The notes under the pieces are model-generated. The model ran no database searches and was not told the origin of the DNA. It saw nothing but the letters and a program-made list of their open reading frames with translations. 64,000 nucleotides of DNA from a bacterium. GTDB taxonomy: Bacteria > Sysuimicrobiota > Sysuimicrobiia > Sysuimicrobiales > Segetimicrobiaceae. The stretch is from positions 42,642 through 106,641 of the forward strand of contig DASSJF010000069.1 of the NCBI GenBank assembly GCA_035691305.1, read 5' to 3'. This document shows, one piece after another, positions 1-8,534 of this stretch. Every line of letters begins with the position of its first letter. Positions within the stretch are counted from its first letter, which is position 1. The translations under genes and the position numbers were made by a program.

Positions 1-1656
1 CTCCGTGTCGGCGAGTTCCTCTTCCACGCGCGCGAGGGCCTCGTGCGGCGACCGTCCGGCGAGCCGTCCCTCGAGGCGCTGCACGGCTGCCCTCTCCTGG
101 TCGAGCGCCTGTCGCCGGTGATGGGCCTCGAGCTGCCGCCGCTGGAAGGCCGCGGCCTCCAGCCGCCGCAGCGCGAGATCGGGCTCCTCCCGCTGCGCCT
201 GCACCGCGCCGAGCTCGGTCAGCGCGTGCCGGTGCTCGTCGGCGATGGCGTCGCGCGACTGCCCGCCCAGCAGGCCTTCGAGCAGCCGGCCGGCCGCGCG
301 CCCGCGTTCGCGCGCCTCACGTGCCGCCGTGCGCCGGGCGATAGCCGCGTCGATGGAGTCCACGCCGAGGGCCGACAGATCGCGCCGCACCGTGTCGGCC
401 GCGGCACCCGCCTGCTCCCGCAGCCGTTCGAGCACACGGCGGGCCTGCTCGACGCGCTGCCGGTTCTCGAGATCGCTCCGTCGTCCGAGCGCGGCGGCGC
501 GTCCCCGCAGATAGAGCAGCCCGAGGCCCGCCGCGGCCGCGGCCGCGAGAGAGATCCCGCCCGCAACTTGATGGTGCGCCGCGAGCAGCGCGACCCCCGC
601 GACGCCGGCCGCGCCGGCAAGCCCCGCGAGCGTCCAAAGACCGGCGGCCGGGCGCGCCGCCGGTCCCTGCCGTGGCGCGTCCGCGCCCGCGGGCGTCCCG
701 GTGGCTCCGGCATCCGCCTGTTCCGCCTGCTGCCGCAGCACGTCCGCCCGCGCCGCGGCCTGCTGCAGCGCGGCCAGCGTCTCATCCGGAATGTCTTGGA
801 GGCGCCGCGCCGGGTCGCGGCCGGCCGCGGCGAGATCGCGCGCGGCGGCGTCAATCCGCTCGAGCCGCGCCGACAGATCGGCGGCGCGGCGTCCCACATC
901 ATCCCACCGCCGATCCAGCTCCAGGAGCCGCCGGTTGGCCGCGAGCAGCGCCTCGTCCTCCGCGACGGCGACCTCCAACTGGTTGATCCGCGCCCCCCGC
1001 AGCTCGCGCTCGGACGCAGCCCCCTCGATCTCCTTGACCTCCGCGGCGAGGCGCTGCCGCTCGTCGGTCAGCATCTTGAGCCGATCCTGCCCGCGCTTCA
1101 GCGGCCCCGGCGCCGATGCCGGGCGGCCGCGCAACCCGACTTCCTGGCGCCGGATCCATTCGGCAACGGCCCGCAGCACGCGCACCGCATCGCCGTCGGT
1201 GCCGGTCATGATTCGCGAGAGATGCGCGCCGATCTCGCGTGATTCATCCTGCACCGCGGCGAGCTGCCACTGTCCGATGTGCGCCGTCGCGCGGAATAGG
1301 GCGAGACTCCCGAAGCCGAGCAGCGCCGCGACCCGCGCCGCCACGTCCTTCGACGCTTCCCACTCGCCCCCGCCCGCCCGAAGCAGCGTCTTCTGCGAGG
1401 CGAAGTCCTTGCGCAGCTCGTAGCGGCGGCCGTCCGCCTCGAACTCGAGCGTCACCTCGCCGTCGCCCTCGCCCCACGGCCGGTAGCTCTTCGCCTCCGA
1501 GGGGCGGATGGGAAACAGCGCCGCGGAGAACGCAAGGTGCAGCGTGGACTTGCCGGCGTCGTTCCGACCGCGCACAACATTGAGGCCGGGCGCGAACGCG
1601 AAGTCCCCGTCTCCCAACCCGCGGAACGCCCGCACCCGCACGCGCCGGATGATCAT
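1..1656 (-). CDS. SbcC/YhaN-like AAA ATPase, N-terminal part (runs off window)
   Basis: Only the first 552 residues lie in the window and the frame is open to its edge. The start ATG overlaps the stop of the upstream nuclease gene (ATGA at 1653-1656). A Walker A motif GRNDAGKST sits at residues 30-38, as in SMC/RecF-like ATPases. Long Arg/Glu/Ala-rich coiled-coil stretches follow, interrupted around residues 335-385 by two hydrophobic segments. Such segments are a feature of Bacillus YhaN-type proteins rather than classical SbcC. The partner directly upstream is an SbcD/YhaO-like phosphoesterase, so the pair probably forms an SbcCD-like DNA-end processing complex, possibly membrane-associated. 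The C-terminal ATPase half is not visible. Confidence 0.8.
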   Translation of the reverse strand, partial: MIIRRVRVRAFRGLGDGDFAFAPGLNVVRGRNDAGKSTLHLAFSAALFPIRPSEAKSYRPWGEGDGEVTLEFEADGRRYELRKDFASQKTLLRAGGGEWEASKDVAARVAALLGFGSLALFRATAHIGQWQLAAVQDESREIGAHLSRIMTGTDGDAVRVLRAVAEWIRRQEVGLRGRPASAPGPLKRGQDRLKMLTDERQRLAAEVKEIEGAASERELRGARINQLEVAVAEDEALLAANRRLLELDRRWDDVGRRAADLSARLERIDAAARDLAAAGRDPARRLQDIPDETLAALQQAAARADVLRQQAEQADAGATGTPAGADAPRQGPAARPAAGLWTLAGLAGAAGVAGVALLAAHHQVAGGISLAAAAAAGLGLLYLRGRAAALGRRSDLENRQRVEQARRVLERLREQAGAAADTVRRDLSALGVDSIDAAIARRTAAREARERGRAAGRLLEGLLGGQSRDAIADEHRHALTELGAVQAQREEPDLALRRLEAAAFQRRQLEAHHRRQALDQERAAVQRLEGRLAGRSPHEALARVEEELADTE

Positions 1657-2783
1657 CCGGGCAGCTCCATCGTGCCCTGGAGCAGCGCCACGCCGTAGGC
1701 GAGCGCTTCCTCGGCGAGCGCGCGCTCATCGCCCTCCCGCGAGGCGATCTGCTCGCGCATCTCGCGGACGAATCGGCCGATCACGGTGTGTTCGGAGTAC
1801 TGGCCAGGGTCGGCGACATCGGGCCGCAGGCTCGACTCATCGCGCAGGTCGAGCCGGAAGAACAGCGGCCCGAGCTCCTCGCGCAGGCGCTCCGCCAGCA
1901 CGCGGGTATCGAGGCCGCCGAGGCCGGTCAGCACGAGGCGCAGCGCCAGGTCGGCGTCGGCGTGCTCGCGGAGGCGCCGGGCGATCGCCTCGGTGTCGCC
2001 CGCGGTGGCAAGATCGACGGTGACGCGCTCGCTGCGGCGGCGGCCCACCCGGCGCCGCTCGACCTCCGCGCGGCCCGGCTCCCGGATCGTGACCAGCAGC
2101 ACGTGGCCCGATTGACCCTCGTCGAGATCGATCATCTCCGGCGCGCCGCTGTACCACGCGGCCACACCGCCAGCGGAGACGTCCTGCGCCGAATGCCAGT
2201 CGCCCAGCGCGAGGTAGTCGACCGCGCTTCCCGCGATCTCGCGCGGGGTGATCATCGTGAACTGGGCCTCGAACTCGGGCCGCTCCACGCTGCCGTGCGC
2301 GAGTGCCACCTGGTAGCGCGTCTGCCGCCGGACCGGAAGGCCCGCGAGCGGACTCTCCGCGGAGAGTCGCCGCGGCGCCGAGCGGCCCACGACCGTGAGG
2401 TCGCGGTCGACGACGACGCGCTCGCCGAGCTGCTGTCCAAACACGGTCAGGCCAGGGCAGCGGCGCTCGAGATCGGTCCACACGCCGGCGCTGCCCTCGC
2501 CGAGCGGATCGTGGTTCCCGGCGATCGCGCACACCGGGATCCCCGCCTGCCCCAGCCGGCCGAATTGCTCGGCGGCGAACGGCGCGTGCACGCGGGCCGC
2601 GGCGACGGAATCGAACAGGTCGCCGGCAACCAGCACCACGTCGACGCGCTCGGCGACAGCCAGGTCGACGACGCGGGTCAGCGTCTCGCGCAGCTGCCGC
2701 CGGTGCTCCGGCCCCCGGTCGCCGAGGACTTTGAACGTCGCGCCGAGGTGAACGTCGGACGTGTGCAGGAGGCGCAGGCTCAT
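1653..2783 (-). CDS. sbcD: SbcD/YhaO-like DNA repair exonuclease (metallophosphoesterase)
   Basis: A 376-residue calcineurin-like phosphoesterase. The metal-binding motifs appear in order: DVHLG near residue 10, GDLFDS near 55, GNHDP near 93, then LAHGS and a GDWH motif near 200. The family cuts DNA ends and hairpins with Mn2+ as the nuclease subunit of SbcCD/Mre11-Rad50-like complexes. Both ends overlap neighbours by 4 nt: the upstream helicase/nuclease (ATGA at 2780-2783) and the downstream ATPase. Translation of all three is therefore probably coupled. Length and the position beside a YhaN-like ATPase fit YhaO as well as SbcD. Confidence 0.88.
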   Translation of the reverse strand: MSLRLLHTSDVHLGATFKVLGDRGPEHRRQLRETLTRVVDLAVAERVDVVLVAGDLFDSVAAARVHAPFAAEQFGRLGQAGIPVCAIAGNHDPLGEGSAGVWTDLERRCPGLTVFGQQLGERVVVDRDLTVVGRSAPRRLSAESPLAGLPVRRQTRYQVALAHGSVERPEFEAQFTMITPREIAGSAVDYLALGDWHSAQDVSAGGVAAWYSGAPEMIDLDEGQSGHVLLVTIREPGRAEVERRRVGRRRSERVTVDLATAGDTEAIARRLREHADADLALRLVLTGLGGLDTRVLAERLREELGPLFFRLDLRDESSLRPDVADPGQYSEHTVIGRFVREMREQIASREGDERALAEEALAYGVALLQGTMELPG

Positions 2784-5700
2784 TCCGCGGCCGTGAACGG
2801 GCAGATCTGGTTGAACGCGCAGTAGGGGCAGGCCCGGTAGGCGTCCGGCGTCGCCGGGAACTGGCGGGCCCGGATGCCGGCGGCCGCCCGCTCGATCATC
2901 TCGCGCGCCTCGGCCACGTCGTCGGCGTCCTTGTGCGCGCGGCCGACCATGACCTCGCGGCCGAGGAAATGCAGCTCGACGCGATCGGGCAGGCGGCCGA
3001 GGACTTCCCGGTAGGCGAGCGAGTAGATGGCGAGCTGCTCGCTGTCGCGCGTGCGCCGGTCGGCGTCCTCCTGCGTCCGCACGTCGGTGCTCTTGAAGTC
3101 GATGACGACGACCTCATCGCCGCGGATGTCCACGCGATCCCAACGGCCGCGCACGTACGCGCCGCCGGAGCGGAACCGGAATTCCCGCTCGACGAAGGTC
3201 GGCACGGTCCCCCCGGCCTCCTGGTAGGCGAAGAAGCGGCGCAGCACCGCGCGGCCCTCTTCGAGGCGCCGGTCCTCGTGCTCGCGGCTGAGGAAGCCTT
3301 CGCTGATCCACGCACGCTCCAGCGTGGCGACGAGATCGTCGGCGGTCACCGGCTGCCGCCGCGCGCGCCGCCGGTTGTACTCCTGCACCGCTTCGTGCAG
3401 GGCCGCGCCGTAGGCGATGCGGTGGTCGCGCAGGATCGGCACACGCAGCACGTGGATGTACCGGTACTTGTACGGGCAGGTCGTGTAATCGTCGACCTGA
3501 CGGAACGACAGCGGCACCGGATCGTCCGACGGCGGCAGCAACACGATCGGCCCTTCCGCGGGCTCGGGGGGCGGCGCGTGCCGCTCGACCGCCTGCGCGG
3601 GCGAGGGCGGCGCGGCGGCCGGCTCGACCCTCGGCAGGTCCAGCGCTTCCAGCACAAAGCGGCTCGGCTTCCGGCGCCGCACGCCGCCGTAGTCCCAGGC
3701 GCCGGTGAGATACAACTCCCGGCGCGCGCGCGTCATCCCGACGTAGCAAAGGCGCCGCTCTTCCTGAACGTGGAAATCGCCCGACGGGAGAAGGTCGCGC
3801 ATCAGCGCGTCCGGCAGCGCGAGCGGCTCGCGGCGCGCGCGCGACGGAAACTTGTCGGCGACCAGGCTCACGAGGAAGACCACCGGAAACTCCAGTCCCT
3901 TCGCCTTGTGGACGGTGAGCACGCGGACGGCGTCGATGTCGGCCTCCGACTCGGCCGTCGCCGGATCGTCGCCGGCCTCGATCAGCAATTCCAGGTACTC
4001 GACGAACGCGGGCACGCGATCGACCTTGGCCGTGGCGCCGTACCGGGCGACGAGGTCGAAGAACCGGGCGATGTTGGCGACGCGGTGTGCGTCGCCCGCA
4101 TCCTCCGACGACGCGAGCCGATGGACGTACCCGGTGCAGGTCACCGCGTACTCGTAGAGCACACGGCCGGTCGGCATCTTGGCCGCGAGGCGCCCCATCG
4201 ACTCAAGGTCCTCCACGATCCGCGCAATCACCGCCCGGCCGGGCGCCGAGACCTCGAGATCCTCGAGACGCGGCAGCATGCGGTACACCTGGTGGAGCGA
4301 GCGGTTGCGCCGCTGGCCGTAGCTGGTGCAGAGCGCGAGATCGGCCGGCGGCACGTCGTAGAACGGCGAGGCGCTCAACAGGTACAGCGACATGCTGTCG
4401 TTCGGGTGCGCGAGCACGCGCAGAAACGCGGTGAGGAACCGGATCTCCTCGCGATCGTAGAGGCCTCGCGTCCCGGTGAACGTGAACGGGATGCCCTTCA
4501 TGTTGAGCGCCCGCAAGAACGGGTCGGCGTCCCGGTTGGCCCGCACGAGGATCGCGATGTCGTGATAGCGCCAGCGGCCGGTCCGCACCGCATCGTCGAT
4601 CCGGCCCGCCACGTCCTCGGCCTCTTCCGCCAGGGTCTCGAACTGGTGGTGGCGCGGCAGCTGTCCCGCCTCGGGCACGGCGGCGCGCAGCCGTTTGTCG
4701 ATGCCGTGCCGCACCTCGAGCCGGTCGGGGTCGTTGTGTCGGATCAGGCGGTAGGCCGCGTCGAGGATCAGCTGCGTCGAACGAAAGTTGCGCGTGAGCA
4801 CGACCATCCGCGCGTCGGGGTACGCGTCCGTGAAGTACGAGATATTGCTGTACGACGCACCGCGCCACCGGTAGATGGCCTGGTCGTCGTCGGCCACGAC
4901 CGTCAGGTTGCGGTGGCCGCCCGCCAGCAGCTTGACGAGCTCGAACTGCGCGAAGTTGGTGTCCTGGAATTCGTCGACGAGGATGTGGCGGAACTGCGAC
5001 CGGTACTGCGCCAGCACCGACGGATGCTGCCGCAGGAGGCGCAGCGTCAGCACGATCAGGTCGCCGAAGTCGACGCAGCCGGCCTCGGCCAGCATCGCCT
5101 GGTAGGCCCGGTACGTCCCCGCGATCTCGCGCTGCTGCCGCGCCTGCTCGGCGAGCGCCGGGTTGTCCGGCTGCGCCGCCGACTCCGCGGCAAGACGGGC
5201 GGCGTAGGCGTCGTAGTCGTCGGGCGTGACGTCCTCGTCTTTCGCGCGGCTCCAGAGCGTGATAAGCGCGTCGACGTGGCGGGTCGGGTCGCCGAGCGGC
5301 CGGAAGTAGTCGAGCGGTAGCTGAAACAGCCGCTCGCGCACGAAGATGACCTGCTCGGGGCGGCTCAACACCCGAAAGTCCGGCGTCAGCCCGAGGTGGA
5401 GGGCGTTCTCTCGCAGTACCCGATCGCCGAAGGCGTGAAACGTACTGATCCAGGTGTCGGTGTACCCGTACGGGACGAACCGGTCGACTCGCTCCTCCAT
5501 CTCGGCCGCCGCGCGGTCGGTGAAGGTAAGGGCCAGAATCTCGCTCGGCCGGGCGCCTCGCGTCGCGATCAGATGCGCTATGCGGCGTGTGACCACGGCG
5601 GTCTTGCCGGTGCCCGCCCCCGCGACAATGAGCAGCGGCCCGGCGGCATGCGTGACCGCGTCCCGCTGCTCGTCCGTCAGACCCGCCAGAATCTCATCGG

Positions 5701-5869
5701 CGCGTGACGCCGGCTCCGGCGCGTCCACGACGGGCCCCGCGTCGAGTAGCGTGCCGGCGCCGCTCGGCGCGGCCGGGTCGCCGGGGGAGAGGCCGAGGGG
5801 AAGCTGACCTATGTCCGCGCCGCCGGGCGCGGGTCGCGTCTCGCGCCCGCTACGCATCCGAGCTTTCAC
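2780..5869 (-). CDS. UvrD-family helicase fused to PD-(D/E)XK Fe-S nuclease (AddA/AdnB-like)
   Basis: 1029 residues. Superfamily 1 helicase motifs are complete: Walker A AGAGTGKT at 83-90, Walker B VDEFQDT, motif III DDDQAIYRWRG, motif IV RNFRS, motif V TVHKAKGLEFPVVF and motif VI YVGMTRAR. The C-terminal part is a RecB-type nuclease with the catalytic VIDFKST strand. Four cysteines are placed for an Fe-S cluster: one in TTCPYKYR and three at 1014, 1017 and 1023 (CPYC-x5-C). This architecture is that of the AddAB/AdnAB end-resection machines, but no second helicase subunit is visible here. The frame opens with GTG at 5869; an ATG four codons in (5857) is an alternative. It overlaps recX by 20 nt and belongs to the recA-led operon. 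Confidence 0.9.
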   Translation of the reverse strand: MKARMRSGRETRPAPGGADIGQLPLGLSPGDPAAPSGAGTLLDAGPVVDAPEPASRADEILAGLTDEQRDAVTHAAGPLLIVAGAGTGKTAVVTRRIAHLIATRGARPSEILALTFTDRAAAEMEERVDRFVPYGYTDTWISTFHAFGDRVLRENALHLGLTPDFRVLSRPEQVIFVRERLFQLPLDYFRPLGDPTRHVDALITLWSRAKDEDVTPDDYDAYAARLAAESAAQPDNPALAEQARQQREIAGTYRAYQAMLAEAGCVDFGDLIVLTLRLLRQHPSVLAQYRSQFRHILVDEFQDTNFAQFELVKLLAGGHRNLTVVADDDQAIYRWRGASYSNISYFTDAYPDARMVVLTRNFRSTQLILDAAYRLIRHNDPDRLEVRHGIDKRLRAAVPEAGQLPRHHQFETLAEEAEDVAGRIDDAVRTGRWRYHDIAILVRANRDADPFLRALNMKGIPFTFTGTRGLYDREEIRFLTAFLRVLAHPNDSMSLYLLSASPFYDVPPADLALCTSYGQRRNRSLHQVYRMLPRLEDLEVSAPGRAVIARIVEDLESMGRLAAKMPTGRVLYEYAVTCTGYVHRLASSEDAGDAHRVANIARFFDLVARYGATAKVDRVPAFVEYLELLIEAGDDPATAESEADIDAVRVLTVHKAKGLEFPVVFLVSLVADKFPSRARREPLALPDALMRDLLPSGDFHVQEERRLCYVGMTRARRELYLTGAWDYGGVRRRKPSRFVLEALDLPRVEPAAAPPSPAQAVERHAPPPEPAEGPIVLLPPSDDPVPLSFRQVDDYTTCPYKYRYIHVLRVPILRDHRIAYGAALHEAVQEYNRRRARRQPVTADDLVATLERAWISEGFLSREHEDRRLEEGRAVLRRFFAYQEAGGTVPTFVEREFRFRSGGAYVRGRWDRVDIRGDEVVVIDFKSTDVRTQEDADRRTRDSEQLAIYSLAYREVLGRLPDRVELHFLGREVMVGRAHKDADDVAEAREMIERAAAGIRARQFPATPDAYRACPYCAFNQICPFTAAE

Positions 5870-6626
5870 GGCTCCGTTGCACCGTCCGAAGAACGTGTGC
5901 GATCGTTGGTGCGGCGAATCCCCGGCGCTGGAGGAGACCGGCCAGCCGCCGGACCTTTACCTCCCACGCGAGATGTGCGTAGCCGCGGAGCCGGCGCTCG
6001 GCGAGATCGCGCGCGCGCCGTTCTTCTGCGGCCGCGGCATCTTCTTCTCCGTACACCTCGCGAATCGCCTGCTCGATCACCGGCGCGGCGACACCTTTTT
6101 CGCGCAATTCCGAACGCAGCCGCAGGGCGCCGCACGCGCGCACGGCGAGACGGCCGCGCACCCACGTTCGCGCGAACTCGAGATCGTCGAGATAGCCGTC
6201 CACGGTCAGATCGCGGACGACCTGTGCAGCCGCCTCCGGCGCTACGCCGGCGCGCCGCAGACGGGCCCGCAGATCGGCGATGCTGCGCGGCCGAGCGCCC
6301 AGCAGACGGAGCGCAACCTCGCGCGCGCACCGGCACGCATCCCGGTGTTCAAGGTGTGCCAGCACCGCCGGCGCGAGCACAAGGCCGGGCTCCAGCCCGA
6401 GCCGAGCGACCTCCTCGGCGTCCACGCGAAGCCGGCGTCCGCCGTCCAACACGAGCCATCGAACCTCGCCCGCGCTCGACCCTCCGGCCGTCCGAAGGAG
6501 CGCGATGCGCGCCGGCTCCGCGGCGTCGAGAGCCGGCCCCCCGGACGACGCGCGGCCGACACCGTCAGAACGGTGTCGGCCGCGAGACCGGTACCGGACC
6601 GCAGGGTCCCGCCCTGCGCCGCTCAC
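5850..6626 (-). CDS. recX: RecX, regulator of RecA
   Basis: About 258 residues if translation starts at the GTG at 6626, which overlaps the recA stop (GTGA). The conserved part resembles RecX: the [14 protein letters not shown] strand pair at the start, RARLRRAGV and [13 protein letters not shown] in the first helical repeat, and [10 protein letters not shown] in the second. RecX binds RecA filaments and limits them. The N-terminal ~35 residues after the GTG look unlike the family and cross a 14-bp inverted repeat at 6551-6584. A later start without a standard codon, or a non-conserved leader, cannot be excluded. It is followed by a 20-nt overlap with the helicase gene. Confidence 0.82.
   Translation of the reverse strand: MSGAGRDPAVRYRSRGRHRSDGVGRASSGGPALDAAEPARIALLRTAGGSSAGEVRWLVLDGGRRLRVDAEEVARLGLEPGLVLAPAVLAHLEHRDACRCAREVALRLLGARPRSIADLRARLRRAGVAPEAAAQVVRDLTVDGYLDDLEFARTWVRGRLAVRACGALRLRSELREKGVAAPVIEQAIREVYGEEDAAAAEERRARDLAERRLRGYAHLAWEVKVRRLAGLLQRRGFAAPTIAHVLRTVQRSRESSDA
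6551..6584 (-). terminator. 14-bp perfect hairpin at recA/recX junction (possible attenuator)
   Basis: Arms 6551-6564 and 6571-6584 are perfectly complementary around a 6-nt loop. The hairpin begins 38 nt after the recA stop codon. No T-tract follows, so it is not a full intrinsic terminator. It may attenuate expression of recX and the downstream nuclease genes or stabilise the recA message; attenuation between recA and recX is known in E. coli. Confidence 0.5.
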
Positions 6627-7771
6627 CGCTGGGCGCGAGGCGCCACTCCCTTCACCACCGCGGCAGCCACAGGCTCGCGCCGGCCGTCCCCGGACGGCGC
6701 GATGTGCTTGGCCTCGGGAGCGACGCCGTTGCTGTTGCCGTTCGGCGACCCGTCGGGTGCGGGTACGGTGGGCGACGGCGACCGCGCGATGCCCAGTTTC
6801 TCGCGTGTCCTGGCCTCGATCTCGCGCGCCAGTTCGGGGTTCGTCTCGAGAAACTCGCGCGCGTTGTCGCGGCCCTGCCCCATCTTCATGTCCTTGTAGG
6901 CGAACCAAGTCCCTGTCCGCGAGACCACGCCGTGGAGGGCGGCCGTGTCGAGCAGGCTCCCCGCCTTGCTGATGCCCCGCGGGAAGATGATGTCGGCTTC
7001 GCAGTCCCGGAACGGCGCGGCGAGCTTGTTCTTGACGACCTTGACCCGCACGCGCTGGCCGATCACCTGGTCGCCCGACTTGAGCGACTCCGTCCGGCGG
7101 ATCTCCATGCGCACCGAGGCGTAGAACTTGAGCGCGCGGCCCCCGCTCGTGACCTCGGGGTTGCCGAACATGATGCCCACCTTCTCGCGCAGCTGGTTGA
7201 TGAAAATGACGGTGGTGTGGGACTTGCTGATCGCGCCGACGAGCTTCCGCATCGCCTGCGACATGAGCCGCGCCTGCAGGCCGACGTGCGCGTCGCCCAT
7301 CTCCCCGTCCAGTTCCGCGCGCGGGACGAGCGCCGCTACGGAGTCGACTACGATCACGTCGATCGCGCCGGACCGCACCAACATCTCGGCGATCTCGAGC
7401 GCCTGCTCACCGGAATCCGGCTGGGAGATCAGGAGGTTGTCGATGTCGACGCCGACGTTGCGGGCGTACTCGGTGTTGAGCGCATGTTCGGCGTCGATGA
7501 ACGCGCCGACGCCGCCCTCGCGCTGCGCCTCCGCAACGATATGATACCCGAGCGTCGTCTTGCCCGACGACTCGGGGCCGTAGATCTCCACGATCCGGCC
7601 GCGCGGCACACCACCTACGCCGAGCGCGGCATCGAGCGCGAGCACGCCGGTCGGAATCACGTCGACGCTCAGCTTGGCCTGGTGCTCGCCGAGCTTCATG
7701 ATGGACCCCTTGCCGAACTGTTTCTCGATCTGGGCGAGGGCGAGATCCAGGGCACGCTGCCGTTCGTTCAT
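6623..7771 (-). CDS. recA: RecA recombinase
   Basis: 382 residues, slightly longer than usual because of a C-terminal tail rich in Pro, Ser and Asn. Walker A GPESSGKT is at 65-72 and the Walker B strand [10 protein letters not shown] near 139. The conserved loop-1 region [12 protein letters not shown] and loop-2 region [10 protein letters not shown]...[19 protein letters not shown] are present. RecA forms the ssDNA filament for homologous recombination and triggers LexA self-cleavage. It is the first gene of an apparent operon recA-recX-helicase/nuclease-sbcD-sbcC. The upstream region at 7842-7870 holds a sigma-70-like promoter with an embedded LexA box, so SOS control is expected. Confidence 0.99.
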   Translation of the reverse strand: MNERQRALDLALAQIEKQFGKGSIMKLGEHQAKLSVDVIPTGVLALDAALGVGGVPRGRIVEIYGPESSGKTTLGYHIVAEAQREGGVGAFIDAEHALNTEYARNVGVDIDNLLISQPDSGEQALEIAEMLVRSGAIDVIVVDSVAALVPRAELDGEMGDAHVGLQARLMSQAMRKLVGAISKSHTTVIFINQLREKVGIMFGNPEVTSGGRALKFYASVRMEIRRTESLKSGDQVIGQRVRVKVVKNKLAAPFRDCEADIIFPRGISKAGSLLDTAALHGVVSRTGTWFAYKDMKMGQGRDNAREFLETNPELAREIEARTREKLGIARSPSPTVPAPDGSPNGNSNGVAPEAKHIAPSGDGRREPVAAAVVKGVAPRAQR

Positions 7772-7841
7772 CTAGAAGCACCGTCCTTCGCCGCGTCGAC
7801 GGCCGCTGATGCGACTTTTCGTGTAATAAATTCGTGGCTAC

Positions 7842-7870
7842 AAGGTACCAAACACTTGTTCGTCTGTCAA
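7842..7870 (-). promoter_or_regulatory. recA promoter with LexA (SOS) box
   Basis: On the minus strand, TTGACA (7865-7870) is followed after 17 nt by TACCTT (7842-7847). Inside the spacer, CGAACAAGTGTTTG (7849-7862) matches the Gram-positive LexA/DinR consensus CGAACRNRYGTTCG with a single mismatch. LexA bound here would sit between the -35 and -10 elements and block RNA polymerase. Confidence 0.8.
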
Positions 7871-7928
7871 GCCACGGCGTGAACTTTCCCCAGCCACTAA
7901 GTTATCGCGGAAAGACTTCGCCACCATG

Positions 7929-8534
7929 CTACCCGGCACCCCGGCTGCCCTCTCCAAGACGCCCCGTGGCGACCACGGTGTGGACCGGCTCGAACGCGCC
8001 GAGCACGCTGTTGACCACGACCAGTTCGGTCACCGGCTGCTCACCGATCACCACGCGGGCAAGCGCCTCTTGCTCTCGCGTAAGATCGGGCGGCCGGCCC
8101 TGCCCCCGCGTGCGCGCGAGCGTTAGATGCGGCGAGAACGGGCGGGGATCCAACGGGATTCGGCGGTCGCGCAGCGCCGCCGCGAGCGATCCGGCGAGTG
8201 CGGCCAGCCGATCGGCGCCGGCCGTCACCCCCACCCACACGATGCGCGGCGCGGCCGGCGACGGAAACGCCCCAAGACCCGCGAAAGTGACGGTGAACGG
8301 CGCGGTAGAGGCCGCGGCGACCCGTGCCGCCTCGGCTGCATCCTCGACTTGACGCACCGTGATGTCACCGAGAAACTGCAGCGTCAGATGGAGATGTGAC
8401 GGGGACACCCAGCGGAGCCGATCCGCGGACGCCGTGAGCGGCCCGCGCATCCGCGACGCGGCCGTGCGAATGTCCGGCCCGAGCAAAACCGCGATGAAGG
8501 TGCGACGGCGATCCTCGTCTGTGCCGCGGCTCAC
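7929..8534 (-). CDS. thpR: RNA 2',3'-cyclic phosphodiesterase (2'-5' RNA ligase family), ThpR
   Basis: 201 residues from a GTG start at 8534 that overlaps the cinA stop (GTGA). The two HxTx signatures of the 2H phosphoesterase superfamily are present: HLHLTLQFLG and FSPHLTLAR. Family members hydrolyse RNA 2',3'-cyclic phosphates and can ligate 2'-5' ends in vitro. Translational coupling to cinA is common in bacterial genomes, and both may act in nucleotide or RNA salvage. The C-terminal end is about 60 nt from the recA promoter. Confidence 0.9.
   Translation of the reverse strand: MSRGTDEDRRRTFIAVLLGPDIRTAASRMRGPLTASADRLRWVSPSHLHLTLQFLGDITVRQVEDAAEAARVAAASTAPFTVTFAGLGAFPSPAAPRIVWVGVTAGADRLAALAGSLAAALRDRRIPLDPRPFSPHLTLARTRGQGRPPDLTREQEALARVVIGEQPVTELVVVNSVLGAFEPVHTVVATGRLGEGSRGAG

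Noticed and set aside
2933..5320. A long plus-strand open frame of ~795 codons
   Set aside because: It is exactly antisense to the helicase/nuclease gene, which has all motifs. High GC leaves few stops in antisense frames; the translation is Arg/His/Asp-rich without any domain.
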